A DNA stretch of 64,000 nt. It comes from Actinomycetota bacterium. Lineage in GTDB: Bacteria; Actinomycetota; Actinomycetes; Nanopelagicales; Nanopelagicaceae. The stretch lies in NCBI GenBank assembly GCA_016870365.1, contig VGBW01000003.1, positions 1-64,000 on the forward strand. The letters are read 5' to 3'. This document shows positions 15,777 to 25,647 of the stretch, piece after piece (position 1 is the first letter of the stretch; every line of letters starts with the position of its first letter). The notes beneath the pieces were generated by a model, which was given only the letters and a program-made list of their open reading frames with translations, did no database searches and was not told where the DNA came from. A program made the position numbers and the translations under genes.

Positions 15777-17315
15777 ATGCCGGCAGAAATTCTGCTTGGA
15801 AATTCAGGTCTTCGAGCAAGTGATGTGATTGCTATAGCTCGAGAAGGTGCAACCATAAGAATCGGTGATTCTGCAATTTCTGCGATCGAACGTGCCCGCA
15901 AGATTATTGATCAGTTAGATGCATCCAAAGAACCCGTTTACGGGGTCTCGACTGGATTTGGAGCTCTTGCTCGTAAATACATCGATGCTGATATGCGTGC
16001 GCAGTTGCAAAAATCATTGATTCGATCTCATGCTGCTGGCTCTGGCACACCAGTCGAAATTGAAGTCGTACGCGCGATGATGGCGCTTCGCCTCGCCACA
16101 ATATGTCGAGGTTTTTCTGGAGTACAAGCTCAAACCGCGAAGGTTTATGCAGCAATACTTAATGCTGGGCTAACACCGGTAGTGCGCGAATATGGCTCGC
16201 TTGGCTGCTCTGGAGATCTTGCGCCACTTTCTGTATGCGCACTAGTAGCGATGGGTGAAGGTGAAGTCTTCAATCAAACTGGCGCGATTGTTCAAACAAA
16301 GTCAGCGCTGGGAAAAGCTGGTATCAAGCACATCGAGTTGAGCACTAAGGAAGGCCTAGCGCTAATTAACGGAACCGATGGAATGTTAGGTCAATTAGTG
16401 ATGGCTATTTTTGATATCGAAAAGTCCCTAAAGATACTAGATATCTCAGTTGCGATGAGCGTTGAAGCGTCACTCGGCACGGATCGAGTGTTCCAGGAGG
16501 AACTTCATTCGATTCGCCCCCAATTAGGTCAACAAGATTCAGCAAGGAATGTTGCTTTACTCCTTAAAGAGTCTCCAATGGTCAAATCCCATGCGGTTGA
16601 TGATCATCGCGTACAAGATGCCTATTCGATGAGATGCGCACCGCAAGTTGCGGGAGCAGCTCGCGATACTTTGGCACATGCTCGCGCGATTGCCGAGCGC
16701 GAGTTAACTTCCATAATTGATAATCCGATAGTTCTAGAAAATGGCGAAATAAGAAGTAACGGCAATTTTCATGGGGCACCGGTTGCACACGTCCTAGATT
16801 TTCTCGCAATTTCAATCGCAGATGCTGCCTCGATGTCAGAACGGCGGACCGATAGCCTTCTAGATGAACATCGCTCAGCTGGATTAAATGCTTTTCTGGC
16901 AGAAGATCCGGGGGTTGATAGTGGCATGATGATTGCGCAATACACCCAAGCTGGATTAGTTAGCGAGATGAGGAGATTGGCCATTCCTGCATCTGTTGAT
17001 TCGATTCCAACTTCAGCGATGCAAGAAGATCATGTCTCTATGGGTTGGCATGCAGCTCGCAAACTGCGTCGCGCCATTGACGCTTTCCATCGCGTAATCG
17101 CTATCGAGATTATGGCGGCAGCTCGCGCTGCTGAGATGCGTAAGCCACTATCAACCGGTCCGGCAACTGGCGCTGCAATAACAACAGTACGTACCAAGGT
17201 TGCAGGTGTCGGTCCAGACCGTTGGTTGACGCCAGAAATTGAAGATTGCGTGGAGCTAGTAAGGAGTGGGAAGATTCTTGAATCGGTAGAGAAAGTTGCA
17301 GGTAAATTGTCGTGA
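15777..17315 (+). CDS. hutH: Histidine ammonia-lyase
   Basis: 512 aa, normal length. It deaminates L-histidine to urocanate, the first step of the pathway. The MIO-cofactor loop is [14 protein letters not shown], i.e. Cys-Ser-Gly rather than the Ala-Ser-Gly of the Pseudomonas enzyme; Cys variants are known in this family. Other seen landmarks: [11 protein letters not shown] near residue 50, [14 protein letters not shown] and [20 protein letters not shown] chose ATG 15777 (MPAEILLG) because longer readings run into the divergent hutG gene. Its stop overlaps the hutU GTG as GTGA. Confidence 0.96.
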   Translation: MPAEILLGNSGLRASDVIAIAREGATIRIGDSAISAIERARKIIDQLDASKEPVYGVSTGFGALARKYIDADMRAQLQKSLIRSHAAGSGTPVEIEVVRAMMALRLATICRGFSGVQAQTAKVYAAILNAGLTPVVREYGSLGCSGDLAPLSVCALVAMGEGEVFNQTGAIVQTKSALGKAGIKHIELSTKEGLALINGTDGMLGQLVMAIFDIEKSLKILDISVAMSVEASLGTDRVFQEELHSIRPQLGQQDSARNVALLLKESPMVKSHAVDDHRVQDAYSMRCAPQVAGAARDTLAHARAIAERELTSIIDNPIVLENGEIRSNGNFHGAPVAHVLDFLAISIADAASMSERRTDSLLDEHRSAGLNAFLAEDPGVDSGMMIAQYTQAGLVSEMRRLAIPASVDSIPTSAMQEDHVSMGWHAARKLRRAIDAFHRVIAIEIMAAARAAEMRKPLSTGPATGAAITTVRTKVAGVGPDRWLTPEIEDCVELVRSGKILESVEKVAGKLS

Positions 17316-18967
17316 CGGTGACTCGGACAATTCGCGCCGCACGCGGCACTGAGCTATCCGCGCGGGGTTGGCAACAAGAAGCCGCACTTCGGATGTTACA
17401 AAACAACTTAGATCCGGAAGTTGCCGAACGCCCCGAAGATCTCGTGGTTTATGGTGGGACTGGTAAAGCCGCTCGGGATTGGAAATCTTTTGATGCGCTA
17501 GTTCGTACTTTAACTACGCTAAAAAATGACGAAACGATGTTGGTGCAATCTGGTCGGCCAGTCGGTGTGTTCCAAACCCACGAATGGGCACCACGAGTCT
17601 TGCTAGCTAACTCGAATCTAGTTGGCGATTGGGCAAATTGGCCCGAGTTTCGCCGCCTAGAATCGCTCGGGCTGACGATGTACGGCCAGATGACTGCTGG
17701 TTCTTGGATTTACATCGGGACTCAAGGGATTTTGCAGGGTACCTACGAAACCTTCGCCGCAGTCGCTAACCAGAGTTTTTCTGGGACTCTTGCCGGCACG
17801 CTTACGTTAACAGCGGGAGTTGGTGGAATGGGTGGTGCGCAACCACTAGCGATTACGATGAATGATGGCGCTGCAATCTGTATCGATGTTGATCCCACCA
17901 AGCTACAACGCCGAGTAGATCATCGCTACCTAGATACTTGGACTGATAATGTTGAAGAAGCGATTCGGCTAGCCACAAAAGCGAAAACGGAGCAACGTGG
18001 CTACAGCGTCGGCCTATTGGGAAATGCCGCAACCCTCTTTACAGATTTCTTGAAGCGCGGCGTACCTATCGATGTCGTTACCGATCAAACATCCGCGCAC
18101 GATCCACTTTCTTATCTGCCAGAAGGGGTGAGTGTTGAGGAGTGGAGTGTTTTAGCAAAGCGCGATCCAGAAACTTTCACAAAGCGTTCCCGAGAATCGA
18201 TGGCAAAACATGTCGCAGCAATGGTCGGTTTTATGGACGTTGGCGCAGTTGTATTTGATTATGGTAATTCCATCCGAGGTGAGGCAATGCTTGCTGGATA
18301 TGAGCGCGCCTTCGATTTTCCAGGTTTCGTTCCGGCTTATATTCGTCCGCTTTTCTGTGAAGGGAAAGGTCCATTTAGATGGGTAGCGTTAAGCGGAGAT
18401 CCGAGAGATATCGCCGCAACCGATAAGGCAGTCTTAGAACTCTTCCCAGATAACGATCCGCTGCATCGCTGGATTCGAAAGGCAAGTGAAAGGGTTGCCT
18501 TCCAGGGACTCCCAGCACGAATTTGCTGGCTGGGCTATGGCGAGCGACATCTAGCTGGTGAGAGATTCAATGAAATGGTCGCCAAGGGTGGAGTAAGCGC
18601 ACCAATCGTTATTGGTCGTGACCATCTTGATTGCGGTTCGGTAGCTTCGCCATATCGCGAGACTGAAGCGATGTTAGATGGTTCAGATGCAATTGCAGAT
18701 TGGCCCCTATTAAATGCGTTAGTTAATACTGCGTCTGGAGCATCCTGGGTCTCCATCCACCACGGTGGTGGAGTCGGAATTGGCAGATCCATTCATGCTG
18801 GTCAAGTTTCGGTTGCGGACGGCACTAAATTAGCTGGCGAGAAATTACGTCGAGTATTAGCAAATGACCCAGGCATGGGAGTTATCCGCCACGTCGATGC
18901 TGGATATGAGCGTGCCGAACAGGTTGCAAGTGAGCGCCATGTTCGAATTCCGATGCAGGAATTATGA
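17312..18967 (+). CDS. hutU: Urocanate hydratase
   Basis: 551 aa, expected size about 555. It adds water to urocanate to give imidazolonepropionate, using tightly bound NAD+ as electrophile. Seen: [27 protein letters not shown] (NAD-binding), [13 protein letters not shown] and the active-site [19 protein letters not shown] start at 17312 overlaps the hutH stop by 4 bp; the stop overlaps hutI by 4 bp, so hutHUI is one translationally coupled unit. Cytoplasmic. Confidence 0.97.
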   Translation: MTVTRTIRAARGTELSARGWQQEAALRMLQNNLDPEVAERPEDLVVYGGTGKAARDWKSFDALVRTLTTLKNDETMLVQSGRPVGVFQTHEWAPRVLLANSNLVGDWANWPEFRRLESLGLTMYGQMTAGSWIYIGTQGILQGTYETFAAVANQSFSGTLAGTLTLTAGVGGMGGAQPLAITMNDGAAICIDVDPTKLQRRVDHRYLDTWTDNVEEAIRLATKAKTEQRGYSVGLLGNAATLFTDFLKRGVPIDVVTDQTSAHDPLSYLPEGVSVEEWSVLAKRDPETFTKRSRESMAKHVAAMVGFMDVGAVVFDYGNSIRGEAMLAGYERAFDFPGFVPAYIRPLFCEGKGPFRWVALSGDPRDIAATDKAVLELFPDNDPLHRWIRKASERVAFQGLPARICWLGYGERHLAGERFNEMVAKGGVSAPIVIGRDHLDCGSVASPYRETEAMLDGSDAIADWPLLNALVNTASGASWVSIHHGGGVGIGRSIHAGQVSVADGTKLAGEKLRRVLANDPGMGVIRHVDAGYERAEQVASERHVRIPMQEL

Positions 18968-20118
18968 CCGCAACTCTTATCTCCAATATTGGGGAGCTAG
19001 TAACTAATTCAGATAAAGATCTTGGAATCGTTAATGATGCTGCGCTCGTCATTGAAAATGGCAAAGTTATCTGGGCAGGGAGTGCAAGATCTGCACCCAG
19101 CGCTGACGCCAAGATCGACGCTGATGGCGGTTGCGTCACTCCAGGCTTTGTAGATTCTCACACCCACTTGATCTTTGCGGGAGATCGCTCAAAAGATTAT
19201 GAAGCTCGGATGTCGGGTGGCAGCTATGCTTCAGGGGGAATCAACACGACCGTTGCTGCGGTACGAAATTCTAGCGATGATGAATTGAGAGCTAACGCAA
19301 AACAATTAGTGGAACAAGCCAGCAGCGCTGGCACCACAACTTTAGAAATCAAGAGCGGCTACGGCCTAAATGTTGAAACAGAAGCACGGGTCCTTCGCAT
19401 TGCCCGAGAATTTACCGATGAAACCACATTCCTAGGCGCCCATCTTGTCCCAAAGGAATCGGCAGACAACAGAAATGAATACATCGAATTGGTTAAAGGC
19501 AAAATGCTCGATGCGTGTGCGCCACATTCAAGATGGATCGATGTCTTCTGTGACAAAGGCGCATTTACTGTCGATGAAGCTCGAGAGGTTCTTCAAGCTG
19601 GTATTGCCAAAGGCCTAAAGGGGCGTATCCACGGAAATCAACTCGGTGATACTGGTGGCGCTGACTTAGCCGCAGAATTAGGACTAGCCTCAGTGGATCA
19701 CTGCACTCATGTCTCGGACAAAGCATTAGAGGCGCTAGCTGCGAAGAAGGTGGTTGCAACACTATTGCCTGGCGCTGAATTCTTCACTCGATCGCCATAT
19801 CCAGACGCAAGGCGATTCCTCCAATTTGGCGTAACTGTTGCACTTGCCAGCGATTGCAATCCAGGATCATCTTTCTTGACTTCAATGCCATTAGTCATGG
19901 CGCTAGCAATACGTGAGATGCATATGAACCCAAAGGAGGCGCTCTATGCCGCCACGAAAGGTGGCGCGATGGCTTTACAACGAGACGATATTGGCCATCT
20001 AATCGTTGGATCTACTGCCGATTTAGTAATCTGGGATGCGCCAAGTTACCTACACATTCCATATCGTATGGGTGAAATCAAATCACGAGTATTTATTGGC
20101 GGAGACGAGAGGATTTGA
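18964..20118 (+). CDS. hutI: Imidazolonepropionase
   Basis: 384 aa amidohydrolase that opens imidazolonepropionate to N-formimidoyl-glutamate. Seen: [21 protein letters not shown] with the metal H-x-[24 protein letters not shown] and [11 protein letters not shown] with the metal Asp. The last 22 bp, including the stop, lie inside the 3' end of the opposite-strand tRNA-Ser gene, so the C-terminal residues are encoded by complement of the tRNA acceptor and T arms. Length is otherwise normal, so the overlap is not a truncation. Confidence 0.96.
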   Translation: MTATLISNIGELVTNSDKDLGIVNDAALVIENGKVIWAGSARSAPSADAKIDADGGCVTPGFVDSHTHLIFAGDRSKDYEARMSGGSYASGGINTTVAAVRNSSDDELRANAKQLVEQASSAGTTTLEIKSGYGLNVETEARVLRIAREFTDETTFLGAHLVPKESADNRNEYIELVKGKMLDACAPHSRWIDVFCDKGAFTVDEAREVLQAGIAKGLKGRIHGNQLGDTGGADLAAELGLASVDHCTHVSDKALEALAAKKVVATLLPGAEFFTRSPYPDARRFLQFGVTVALASDCNPGSSFLTSMPLVMALAIREMHMNPKEALYAATKGGAMALQRDDIGHLIVGSTADLVIWDAPSYLHIPYRMGEIKSRVFIGGDERI

Positions 20119-20188
20119 ACCTCCGATTCCCTTTCGGGAAAACCTCATTAGCAGTGAGGCGCACTCGACCGGGCTATGCGACGTCTCC
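20097..20188 (-). tRNA. tRNA-Ser (anticodon GCU)
   Basis: 92 nt including encoded CCA, with the long variable arm of class II tRNAs. Acceptor GGAGACG pairs with CGTCTCC; the anticodon arm CTCACTGCTAATGAG carries GCT. A -10 hexamer TAAACT (20207 down to 20202) lies 13 nt before the 5' end. The last 22 bp overlap the 3' end of hutI on the other strand. Confidence 0.95.
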
Positions 20189-20262
20189 TTGTTACAAGCG
20201 TAGTTTACAGGTTAATAAGTGCTCATGGTTACCCCTAATTTCCCCTTATTCTGAACTCTTCA

Positions 20263-21459
20263 TTAGTAAACCGGTAGCGAAGTATCGATCTGCTTTGCCC
20301 AAGCAATTACTCCGCCAGAGACGTGTGAGGCATCGGCAAAACCGGCACCTTTAAGTATCGCTAGACATTCGGCTGAGCGAACTCCGCTCTTGCAATGCAA
20401 AATGATCGGCTTATCTTGTGGAAGATTTGCTAATACAGTTCCATCCAGGAAGCCTTGCTTTGGCATTAGATGTGAGCCTGGGATGCGAACGATTTCAAAT
20501 TCGCTAGGTTCGCGAACATCAATCAGATAGAACTCTTCCTGGTTATCAATCTTTGATTTTAAATCTGCGACAGAAATAGTTGAGTCTTTCACTGCAACTT
20601 CAGCCGCATCAGAAAGAACGCCACAGAAGGCTTCGTAATCTGGGAGAAGCTCAGTTTGAGTTGGATTCTCGCTACAGAGCGGGCAATTTGGATCTTTGCG
20701 AACTTTGATTTTTCTAAAGGTCATATCAAGTGCGTCATAAATCATGAGCGAACCAATTAACGGTTCGCCAACTCCGGTAATGACTTTTATCGCCTCGGTT
20801 GTCTGGATTGAACCAATAGTTGCGCAGAGAACTCCGAGTACGCCACCTTCGGCGCAGCTTGGAACCATTCCTGGAGGTGGTGGTTCTGGATATAGGCAGC
20901 GATAGCAAGGTCCGTACTCTGCCCAGAAAACACTAGCCTGGCCATCAAAGCGATAGATCGAACCCCAGACATATGGCTTCTTAAGCAATACGCAGGCATC
21001 GTTTACTAGATACCGTGTTGCAAAATTATCTGTGCCGTCAACGATAATGTCGTATTGCGAAAAAATCTCTTTTACATTTGTGATATCTAAGAGAACTTCA
21101 TGGGTAATGACTTTCACATATGGATTGATCTCAGAAATCTTCTCTTTTGCTGACTGCGCCTTGCTTTTTCCAATATCCGACTGACCGTGAATAATTTGGC
21201 GTTGTAAATTCGATTCATCAACGATGTCGAATTCGACAATTCCGAGCGTGCCAATTCCCGCTGCCGCAAGATACATAAGCGCTGGAGACCCAAGTCCGCC
21301 CGCACCAACACATAGAACTTTCGCATTCATTAAGCGTTGCTGACCTGTCATGGCGACATCTGGAATTATGAGATGTCGGCTATAGCGGCGAACTTCATCA
21401 ACTGTTAATGCAGGTCCTGGCGAAACTAATGCAGGGACTGGGTCGCGCTCATTTTTCAT
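20263..21459 (-). CDS. moeZ: Adenylyltransferase/sulfurtransferase MoeZ (E1-like plus rhodanese)
   Basis: 398 aa. Residues 1-270 are a ThiF/MoeB fold: ATP site CVGAGGLGSPALMYLAAAG, substrate Cys region, and zinc pairs in YRCLYPEP/PCYRC and CPLC. Residues about 290-398 are a rhodanese domain with active loop HCKSGVRS. Such proteins adenylate and thiolate the C-terminal Gly-Gly of MoaD, ThiS or CysO-type carriers. Here it could load the MoaD encoded at 33793. Divergent from a TetR gene, as in mycobacteria (moeB1/moeZ beside Rv3208). Confidence 0.93.
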   Translation of the reverse strand: MKNERDPVPALVSPGPALTVDEVRRYSRHLIIPDVAMTGQQRLMNAKVLCVGAGGLGSPALMYLAAAGIGTLGIVEFDIVDESNLQRQIIHGQSDIGKSKAQSAKEKISEINPYVKVITHEVLLDITNVKEIFSQYDIIVDGTDNFATRYLVNDACVLLKKPYVWGSIYRFDGQASVFWAEYGPCYRCLYPEPPPPGMVPSCAEGGVLGVLCATIGSIQTTEAIKVITGVGEPLIGSLMIYDALDMTFRKIKVRKDPNCPLCSENPTQTELLPDYEAFCGVLSDAAEVAVKDSTISVADLKSKIDNQEEFYLIDVREPSEFEIVRIPGSHLMPKQGFLDGTVLANLPQDKPIILHCKSGVRSAECLAILKGAGFADASHVSGGVIAWAKQIDTSLPVY

Positions 21460-21577
21460 AGTTGTTATTCTGCCGTAGCCGCAGGCTGAGTGCCAATTAC
21501 ATAACTTTTTTGCTGCAAATCATTCTCATCTGCAGATCTCTTTCACAATTACCGTCCTTGCCTCTACGTTATGCGCA

Positions 21578-22207
21578 ATGACTACTGCGGATTTAAACTC
21601 AAAAGGCGATAAGGCGCGTTTGCCTCGCGACGAGCGCCGTGCAATTTTGCTTACGGCAGCTCTCGAAGTTTTTACAGCTGCGGGTTACCACTCAGCGGCA
21701 ATGGATGAGATTGCAGATCGTGCAAATGTCAGCAAGCCAGTGCTCTACCAACACTTTCCCTCTAAATTAGATTTGTATCTTGCAGTACTTGATTTACATA
21801 TTGATTCTCTTGTTTATGAGATTCAAAAGGCAATCTCTTCAACTCCAGATAACTCAAAGCGCGTCCACGCTACTGTGGTTGCGTACTTTGAATTTATCGA
21901 AAATGAGGGTGAAGCTTTCCGCTTGCTCTTTGAAAGCGATATGAGCGTTGAACCTCAGGTTCGAGAACGTCTAAATCGAATGACGTACGACTGTGCAGCT
22001 GCAGTGAGTGCCATTATCTCAAATGACACTGGACTTCCTAAAGATGTCTCGATGCTCCTCGGAGTCGGATTAATTGGTTACACACAAGTAACCGCCCGAC
22101 ATTGGCTATAGCGAGATGGAAAGTTAACTCGCCAGCAGGCCGTTGAACTTGTCGAGAATTTGATGTGGCGTGGCATATCCGGATTCCCACTCTCGGATAG
22201 CAATTAA
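21578..22207 (+). pseudogene. TetR-family regulator with premature amber codon
   Basis: Translation from ATG 21578 gives 177 aa with a normal TetR HTH (MDEIADRANVSKPVLYQHFPSKLDLYLAVL) and ends at TAG 22109-22111 after ARHWL. The same frame continues cleanly as RDGKLTRQQAVELVENLMWRG to TAA at 22205-22207, and this tail matches the usual C-terminal helix of the family. One base change therefore truncates a 209-residue protein by 32 residues. The DNA-binding domain is intact, so a shortened but active repressor is possible. ATG is 7 nt after TACGTT. It faces moeZ across 118 bp. A sequencing error is the alternative. Confidence 0.8.
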
Positions 22208-22210
22208 CTC

Positions 22211-22528
22211 TTAATCTCCAGATCGTGTCGCCATCTGATTATCTAGTACCCATCGAAGCAGTTCTTCTTCTAAATCTTGTGGCCATCCAAGCCACTCTGA
22301 TTGAGTTCTGACTGCGAAGAGATATCCAATTCCCTGAACAATCTCAACGGACTTACCGCGCGCTAGTTCGGAAACGAGTAATCGGGCTCAAGAACGTACC
22401 TGCTGTGCCTGATCTAGAACTCTTCGATGCGAGAGATACTGATCTATGACTAGCCTAAAAGCTCTGTGCGCATCTCCATCAAGACTATTTGGAATTGCAA
22501 GGTGACGTGAAACCTGATTCGAATAGAA
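22211..22528 (-). pseudogene. Decayed ORF, family unknown
   Basis: On the minus strand, one frame reads HLAIPNSLDGDAHRAFRLV, then DQYLSHRRVLDQAQQVRS, hits an internal TGA, and goes on as ARLLVSELARGKSVEIVQGI and LEEELLRWVLDNQMATRSGD to TAA at 22211-22213. Amino-acid composition on both sides of the TGA is protein-like and no ATG-led intact ORF spans it. I do not recognise the family. It lies between the amber-truncated TetR gene and the CDGSH gene, at the left edge of the nitrate island. Confidence 0.4.
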
Positions 22529-22582
22529 GTGACTCTTGCGACAAACTATCCATTCAATGCCAACCCGCGTACTATCAGTTTC

Positions 22583-22795
22583 ATGTCTGAAAAACCAAAC
22601 CCGCGAGTTAGATTTAATATGAAAACTGGTTCTGTAAAAATCGTCGGAACAGTTGATATCGTCGATGAAGAAGGAAAGATAATTAAAACCACTGATAACG
22701 TTAAATTCTGTGGATGTAAGTTGTCAAAGGACTACCCATATTGCGATGGATCCCATCGAGCAATAACTGGTGATCCCAAACCTACGATTTCTTAG
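22583..22795 (+). CDS. CDGSH iron-sulfur domain protein
   Basis: 70 aa. The C-terminal half contains the [2Fe-2S] signature CGCKLSKDYPYCDGSH (three Cys and one His ligand). Such small proteins are electron or FeS-cluster carriers, with functions rarely proven. ATG 22583 lies 7 nt after TACTAT (22570-22575), a leaderless arrangement, and starts with MSEKPNPRVRF; a longer reading from 22529 would remove that promoter. The last 14 bp overlap the convergent narK gene. It may belong to the flank rather than to the nitrate genes. Confidence 0.88.
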   Translation: MSEKPNPRVRFNMKTGSVKIVGTVDIVDEEGKIIKTTDNVKFCGCKLSKDYPYCDGSHRAITGDPKPTIS

Positions 22796-24179
22796 CGGCA
22801 TTAGGTTTTGCATACCTAAACCATGTGATTAGGAAACAGAGAACCACATAACCAGCAAGCCCACTCAAGAATATTTGTGGCGAGAACGCTACAAGCCCGA
22901 TACCAAATAGAAATGGCCCGAAAGCGGCAATCGCTGATACCCATCCAATAACCCCACCTGCCTGGCGAGGTTCAAAGATCATCGGCATTTGTTTAAAGGT
23001 TGAAGCATTCCCGATTCCGGCAAAGAAGAAAATTAACAACATTCCATATAGGAATAGGTGGAATTCACTTTGGAGATAATCTGCTCCTTTTGAATACGTA
23101 GGGTTCACGTGTTGCATCGTAAAGACAATCGATCCAAATAGACCCGCAGCTGAGACAAGAGTCCAAGGCGCACCACCAAATTTATCCGTCAATGGGGCGA
23201 AAACAATTCGAGCCCCCGCTCCAATCAATGGTCCGAGGAAGGCATACTTCGCAACGTCAGGAATCATGTACCCCTCAATAAGCAAGCGATTGGCACCATT
23301 GACGACTCCTACGATGTTGGAATTTGCAGCGCCGAATATGTTTTTAATTAGGAGTCCAAATTGGGCTGACAATCCAGAAAAGATTCCGAATGTCATTATA
23401 TAAAGGAGTGTCATCCAAAGAGTATCGATGTTTCCAAATATGTCGATTTGCTTTCTGAAGTTGGCTGTAACGGGAACACTCTTCAAAATTAACCAAGCCA
23501 AAATCGAACCAATGATTACAAAAGGCACATAGACATATGCTGCATTCTGATACCAAGCGTCGACTACTACACCATTTGTTGGATTAGTGAATTTTCTCGC
23601 AGGACCCATGAAACCAACAAGCGAAAAACCAACAATCCAAGGAGTTAAAAATTGCACAAAACTTACACCAAAATTACCAAGACCAGCCTGTAAACCTAAA
23701 GTAGTACCTTGTAACCGTTTTGGAAAAAAGTAAGACGTGCTTGGCATGAATCCTGAAAAAGCTCCACCGCCGATTCCTGATAGAAAGGCGAGTACCAAAA
23801 AATGTTTATAACTAGTATGTGGGTTCTGAACTGCCATACCCCAACCAATTAGAGGTATGAGTAGAAGTAACGAAGTGAATGTCACTAGTTTTCTAGTTCC
23901 CACTATGGGAGGGAGAAACATCCAAATAATTCGGAGTAATCCTCCAGCTAAACCAGGAACTGCAGTTATCCAATATAATTCACTCTTACTTAAAGTAAAT
24001 CCTAGTCCTTGTAGCTTAGGAGCCAGTGCGCTAGCTAAGAACCATGTTGCAAATGCAAGACCTAAATTGAACGTTGTAATCATTCCTGTCTTATGGGCTA
24101 ACTTAGGATCCCACTTACCCTCTTCAGGTGACCAACCTTCAAGCCACGCACTCTTAACATTTGATGGCTTTTCTCTCAT
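22782..24179 (-). CDS. narK: Nitrate/nitrite transporter, NarK2-like MFS
   Basis: 465 aa with about 12 spans and a longer N-terminus (WLEGWSPEEGKWDP) than its partner. The nitrate-porter signature is visible as GLQAGLGNFGVSFVQFL in the N-half and GGVIGWVSAIAAFG in the C-half. NarK2-type proteins exchange nitrite for nitrate during respiration. It follows the second narK gene by 9 bp and would be expressed from the same promoter, divergent from narGHJI. Exact ion coupling is inferred. Confidence 0.88.
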   Translation of the reverse strand: MREKPSNVKSAWLEGWSPEEGKWDPKLAHKTGMITTFNLGLAFATWFLASALAPKLQGLGFTLSKSELYWITAVPGLAGGLLRIIWMFLPPIVGTRKLVTFTSLLLLIPLIGWGMAVQNPHTSYKHFLVLAFLSGIGGGAFSGFMPSTSYFFPKRLQGTTLGLQAGLGNFGVSFVQFLTPWIVGFSLVGFMGPARKFTNPTNGVVVDAWYQNAAYVYVPFVIIGSILAWLILKSVPVTANFRKQIDIFGNIDTLWMTLLYIMTFGIFSGLSAQFGLLIKNIFGAANSNIVGVVNGANRLLIEGYMIPDVAKYAFLGPLIGAGARIVFAPLTDKFGGAPWTLVSAAGLFGSIVFTMQHVNPTYSKGADYLQSEFHLFLYGMLLIFFFAGIGNASTFKQMPMIFEPRQAGGVIGWVSAIAAFGPFLFGIGLVAFSPQIFLSGLAGYVVLCFLITWFRYAKPNAAKKS

Positions 24180-24188
24180 GTCTTGTTC

Positions 24189-25499
24189 CTAGCCCTTTCG
24201 CTCGAAAATGTGCAGAAGATTTGGTGAATTCTTTTGAAGAATGCGCATAACAACCGAATGCATCCATACTAAACAAATCAACGTAAGCATAAAGAGAGCT
24301 GCAAAAGGTGAAGATTTTATTCCGGTGAGAGCTTGCATATACCCAAAGGTGGGTAATAAGAAGAACCCGCCTAAAGCACCCACCGCACCGACCACCCCAC
24401 CGACAGCACCCACTCGATTAGGAAAATATTCTGGAATATGTTTGTAAACCGCGGCTTTACCGATTCCCATCGCAGAACCCAAGGCAATGGTCAACAGAAC
24501 AAAGAAGAATAGGTTCACATGCCAAGGCAAAATTTCTAAAGTTCCATCTAAAGCTTTCTCCTTAGATACTTGAATAGTAATGAATCCTTGCGGCATCATT
24601 AATATTCCGCTAGCTATCAACATCATGCCGAGAGTCCAATACATAATTCTTCTGGCTCCAAAGCGATCTGATAGTAATCCGCCTAAAGGTCGAAGAAGTG
24701 AGGCTGGAAAGATAAACAAAGCAGTCAGCAGAGCTGCTTCCCAAAGCTGAACACCAAATTGTTCTTCATAGTATTTTGGAAGCATCGAAGCCAAAGCCAC
24801 ATATGCTCCAAAAACAACCGTGTAATAGAGAGAAAATCTCCAAACCCTCACTTCTTTCAATGGTTCTAATTGTTTTGCTAGCGGAATACTTGAACCTGGC
24901 TTCCGATCTACCTTCGGTGTGAATAGTAAGAGCGAGATAACCATGATTAAAATTAATACTGTGTAAATTGCAGGCACTAGACGCCAACCCCCGAGGGCTA
25001 ATCCACCCAAATAACTTGCGCCGGCAGTTGATGTAATTATTGCTGGCCCTATCAATTTTGTGACTGAAGCTCCTACATTCCCAGCCCCATAAACTCCCAA
25101 TGCAAAACCTTGCTGCTCTCTTGGAAACCAAGCGCTATTCCAGGATATCCCAGCACTAAAGGAGTTGCCCGCGATTCCTATTAGAAAAGCCAGTATGAAA
25201 AGTGTTGTCACGTTATGAGTTCGAGTTAGTAGCGCAGTTGGAATTGCTGAGAGCAATAGCAGAGAAACCATAACTTTCCGTCCGCCATATTTATCTGCCC
25301 AAATACCAGTAAAGAGTCGCCAAATTGCGCCATTTAAAACTGGTAAAGCTGTGAGCCAATAAAACTGCGTATCACTTAGTCCAAATTCTTTTTGAATGGG
25401 AATTGCAAGAATTCCAAACTGCAACCAAACCGCAAACATAAGAGTAAACGCAATTGAACTTAGTGTGAGAACTGAAAGCCTGTTCTTTCGTTCACTCAT
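24189..25499 (-). CDS. narK: Nitrate transporter, NarK1-like MFS
   Basis: 436 aa, about 12 spans. Two nitrate-porter signatures: GVYGAGNVGASVTKL in the N-half and GGVVGAVGALGGFFL in the C-half, plus the MFS loop GIWADKYGGRKVM. NarK1-type members take up nitrate with protons and start respiration before nitrite builds up. A good SD (GGAGAGAG) precedes ATG 25499. It is the first gene of a two-gene narK unit that shares a 148-bp control region with narG. Tandem NarK1/NarK2 arrangements are known in denitrifiers. Confidence 0.88.
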   Translation of the reverse strand: MSERKNRLSVLTLSSIAFTLMFAVWLQFGILAIPIQKEFGLSDTQFYWLTALPVLNGAIWRLFTGIWADKYGGRKVMVSLLLLSAIPTALLTRTHNVTTLFILAFLIGIAGNSFSAGISWNSAWFPREQQGFALGVYGAGNVGASVTKLIGPAIITSTAGASYLGGLALGGWRLVPAIYTVLILIMVISLLLFTPKVDRKPGSSIPLAKQLEPLKEVRVWRFSLYYTVVFGAYVALASMLPKYYEEQFGVQLWEAALLTALFIFPASLLRPLGGLLSDRFGARRIMYWTLGMMLIASGILMMPQGFITIQVSKEKALDGTLEILPWHVNLFFFVLLTIALGSAMGIGKAAVYKHIPEYFPNRVGAVGGVVGAVGALGGFFLLPTFGYMQALTGIKSSPFAALFMLTLICLVWMHSVVMRILQKNSPNLLHIFERKG

Positions 25500-25568
25500 G
25501 CTCTCTCCAACCGATGATAATTTTTATTAATTAATTATGTTGGAGTTTGTTCTATAAACGGTCAAATT

Positions 25569-25592
25569 AAATAGGGGCTAAAGACCCTATTT
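25569..25592. promoter_or_regulatory. Inverted repeat resembling a DosR/DevR box, between narK and narG
   Basis: AAATAGGG and CCCTATTT flank an 8-nt centre. The core GGGGCTAAAGACCC (25574-25587) matches 12 of 14 positions of the mycobacterial DosR box core GGGACTWWAGTCCC. Its centre is about 43 bp before a plausible narG start site near 25624 (weak -10 GATGAT at 25612-25617), a usual activator position. A DevR-like regulator is encoded at 33048-33725. Binding is inferred. Confidence 0.6.
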
Positions 25593-25647
25593 ACTTTTTT
25601 GCGCGATAGTGGATGATAGATGCAGGGACGAATGAGGGGTAGCACTC

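Noticed and set aside
16200-16225. Cys-Ser-Gly in HutH as a broken MIO site
   Set aside because: Cys at the first MIO position is found in functional members of the lyase family, so it is not a sign of decay.
21500-21540. CTGCA-N13-TGCAG as a TetR operator between moeZ and tetR
   Set aside because: 5-bp arms with a 13-nt gap are expected by chance in a gap of this size; not strong enough to list.
25569-25600. The nar inverted repeat followed by T-rich DNA as a Rho-independent terminator
   Set aside because: No plus-strand gene lies upstream to terminate, and narK is read away from it on the other strand. The match to the DosR core explains the symmetry better.
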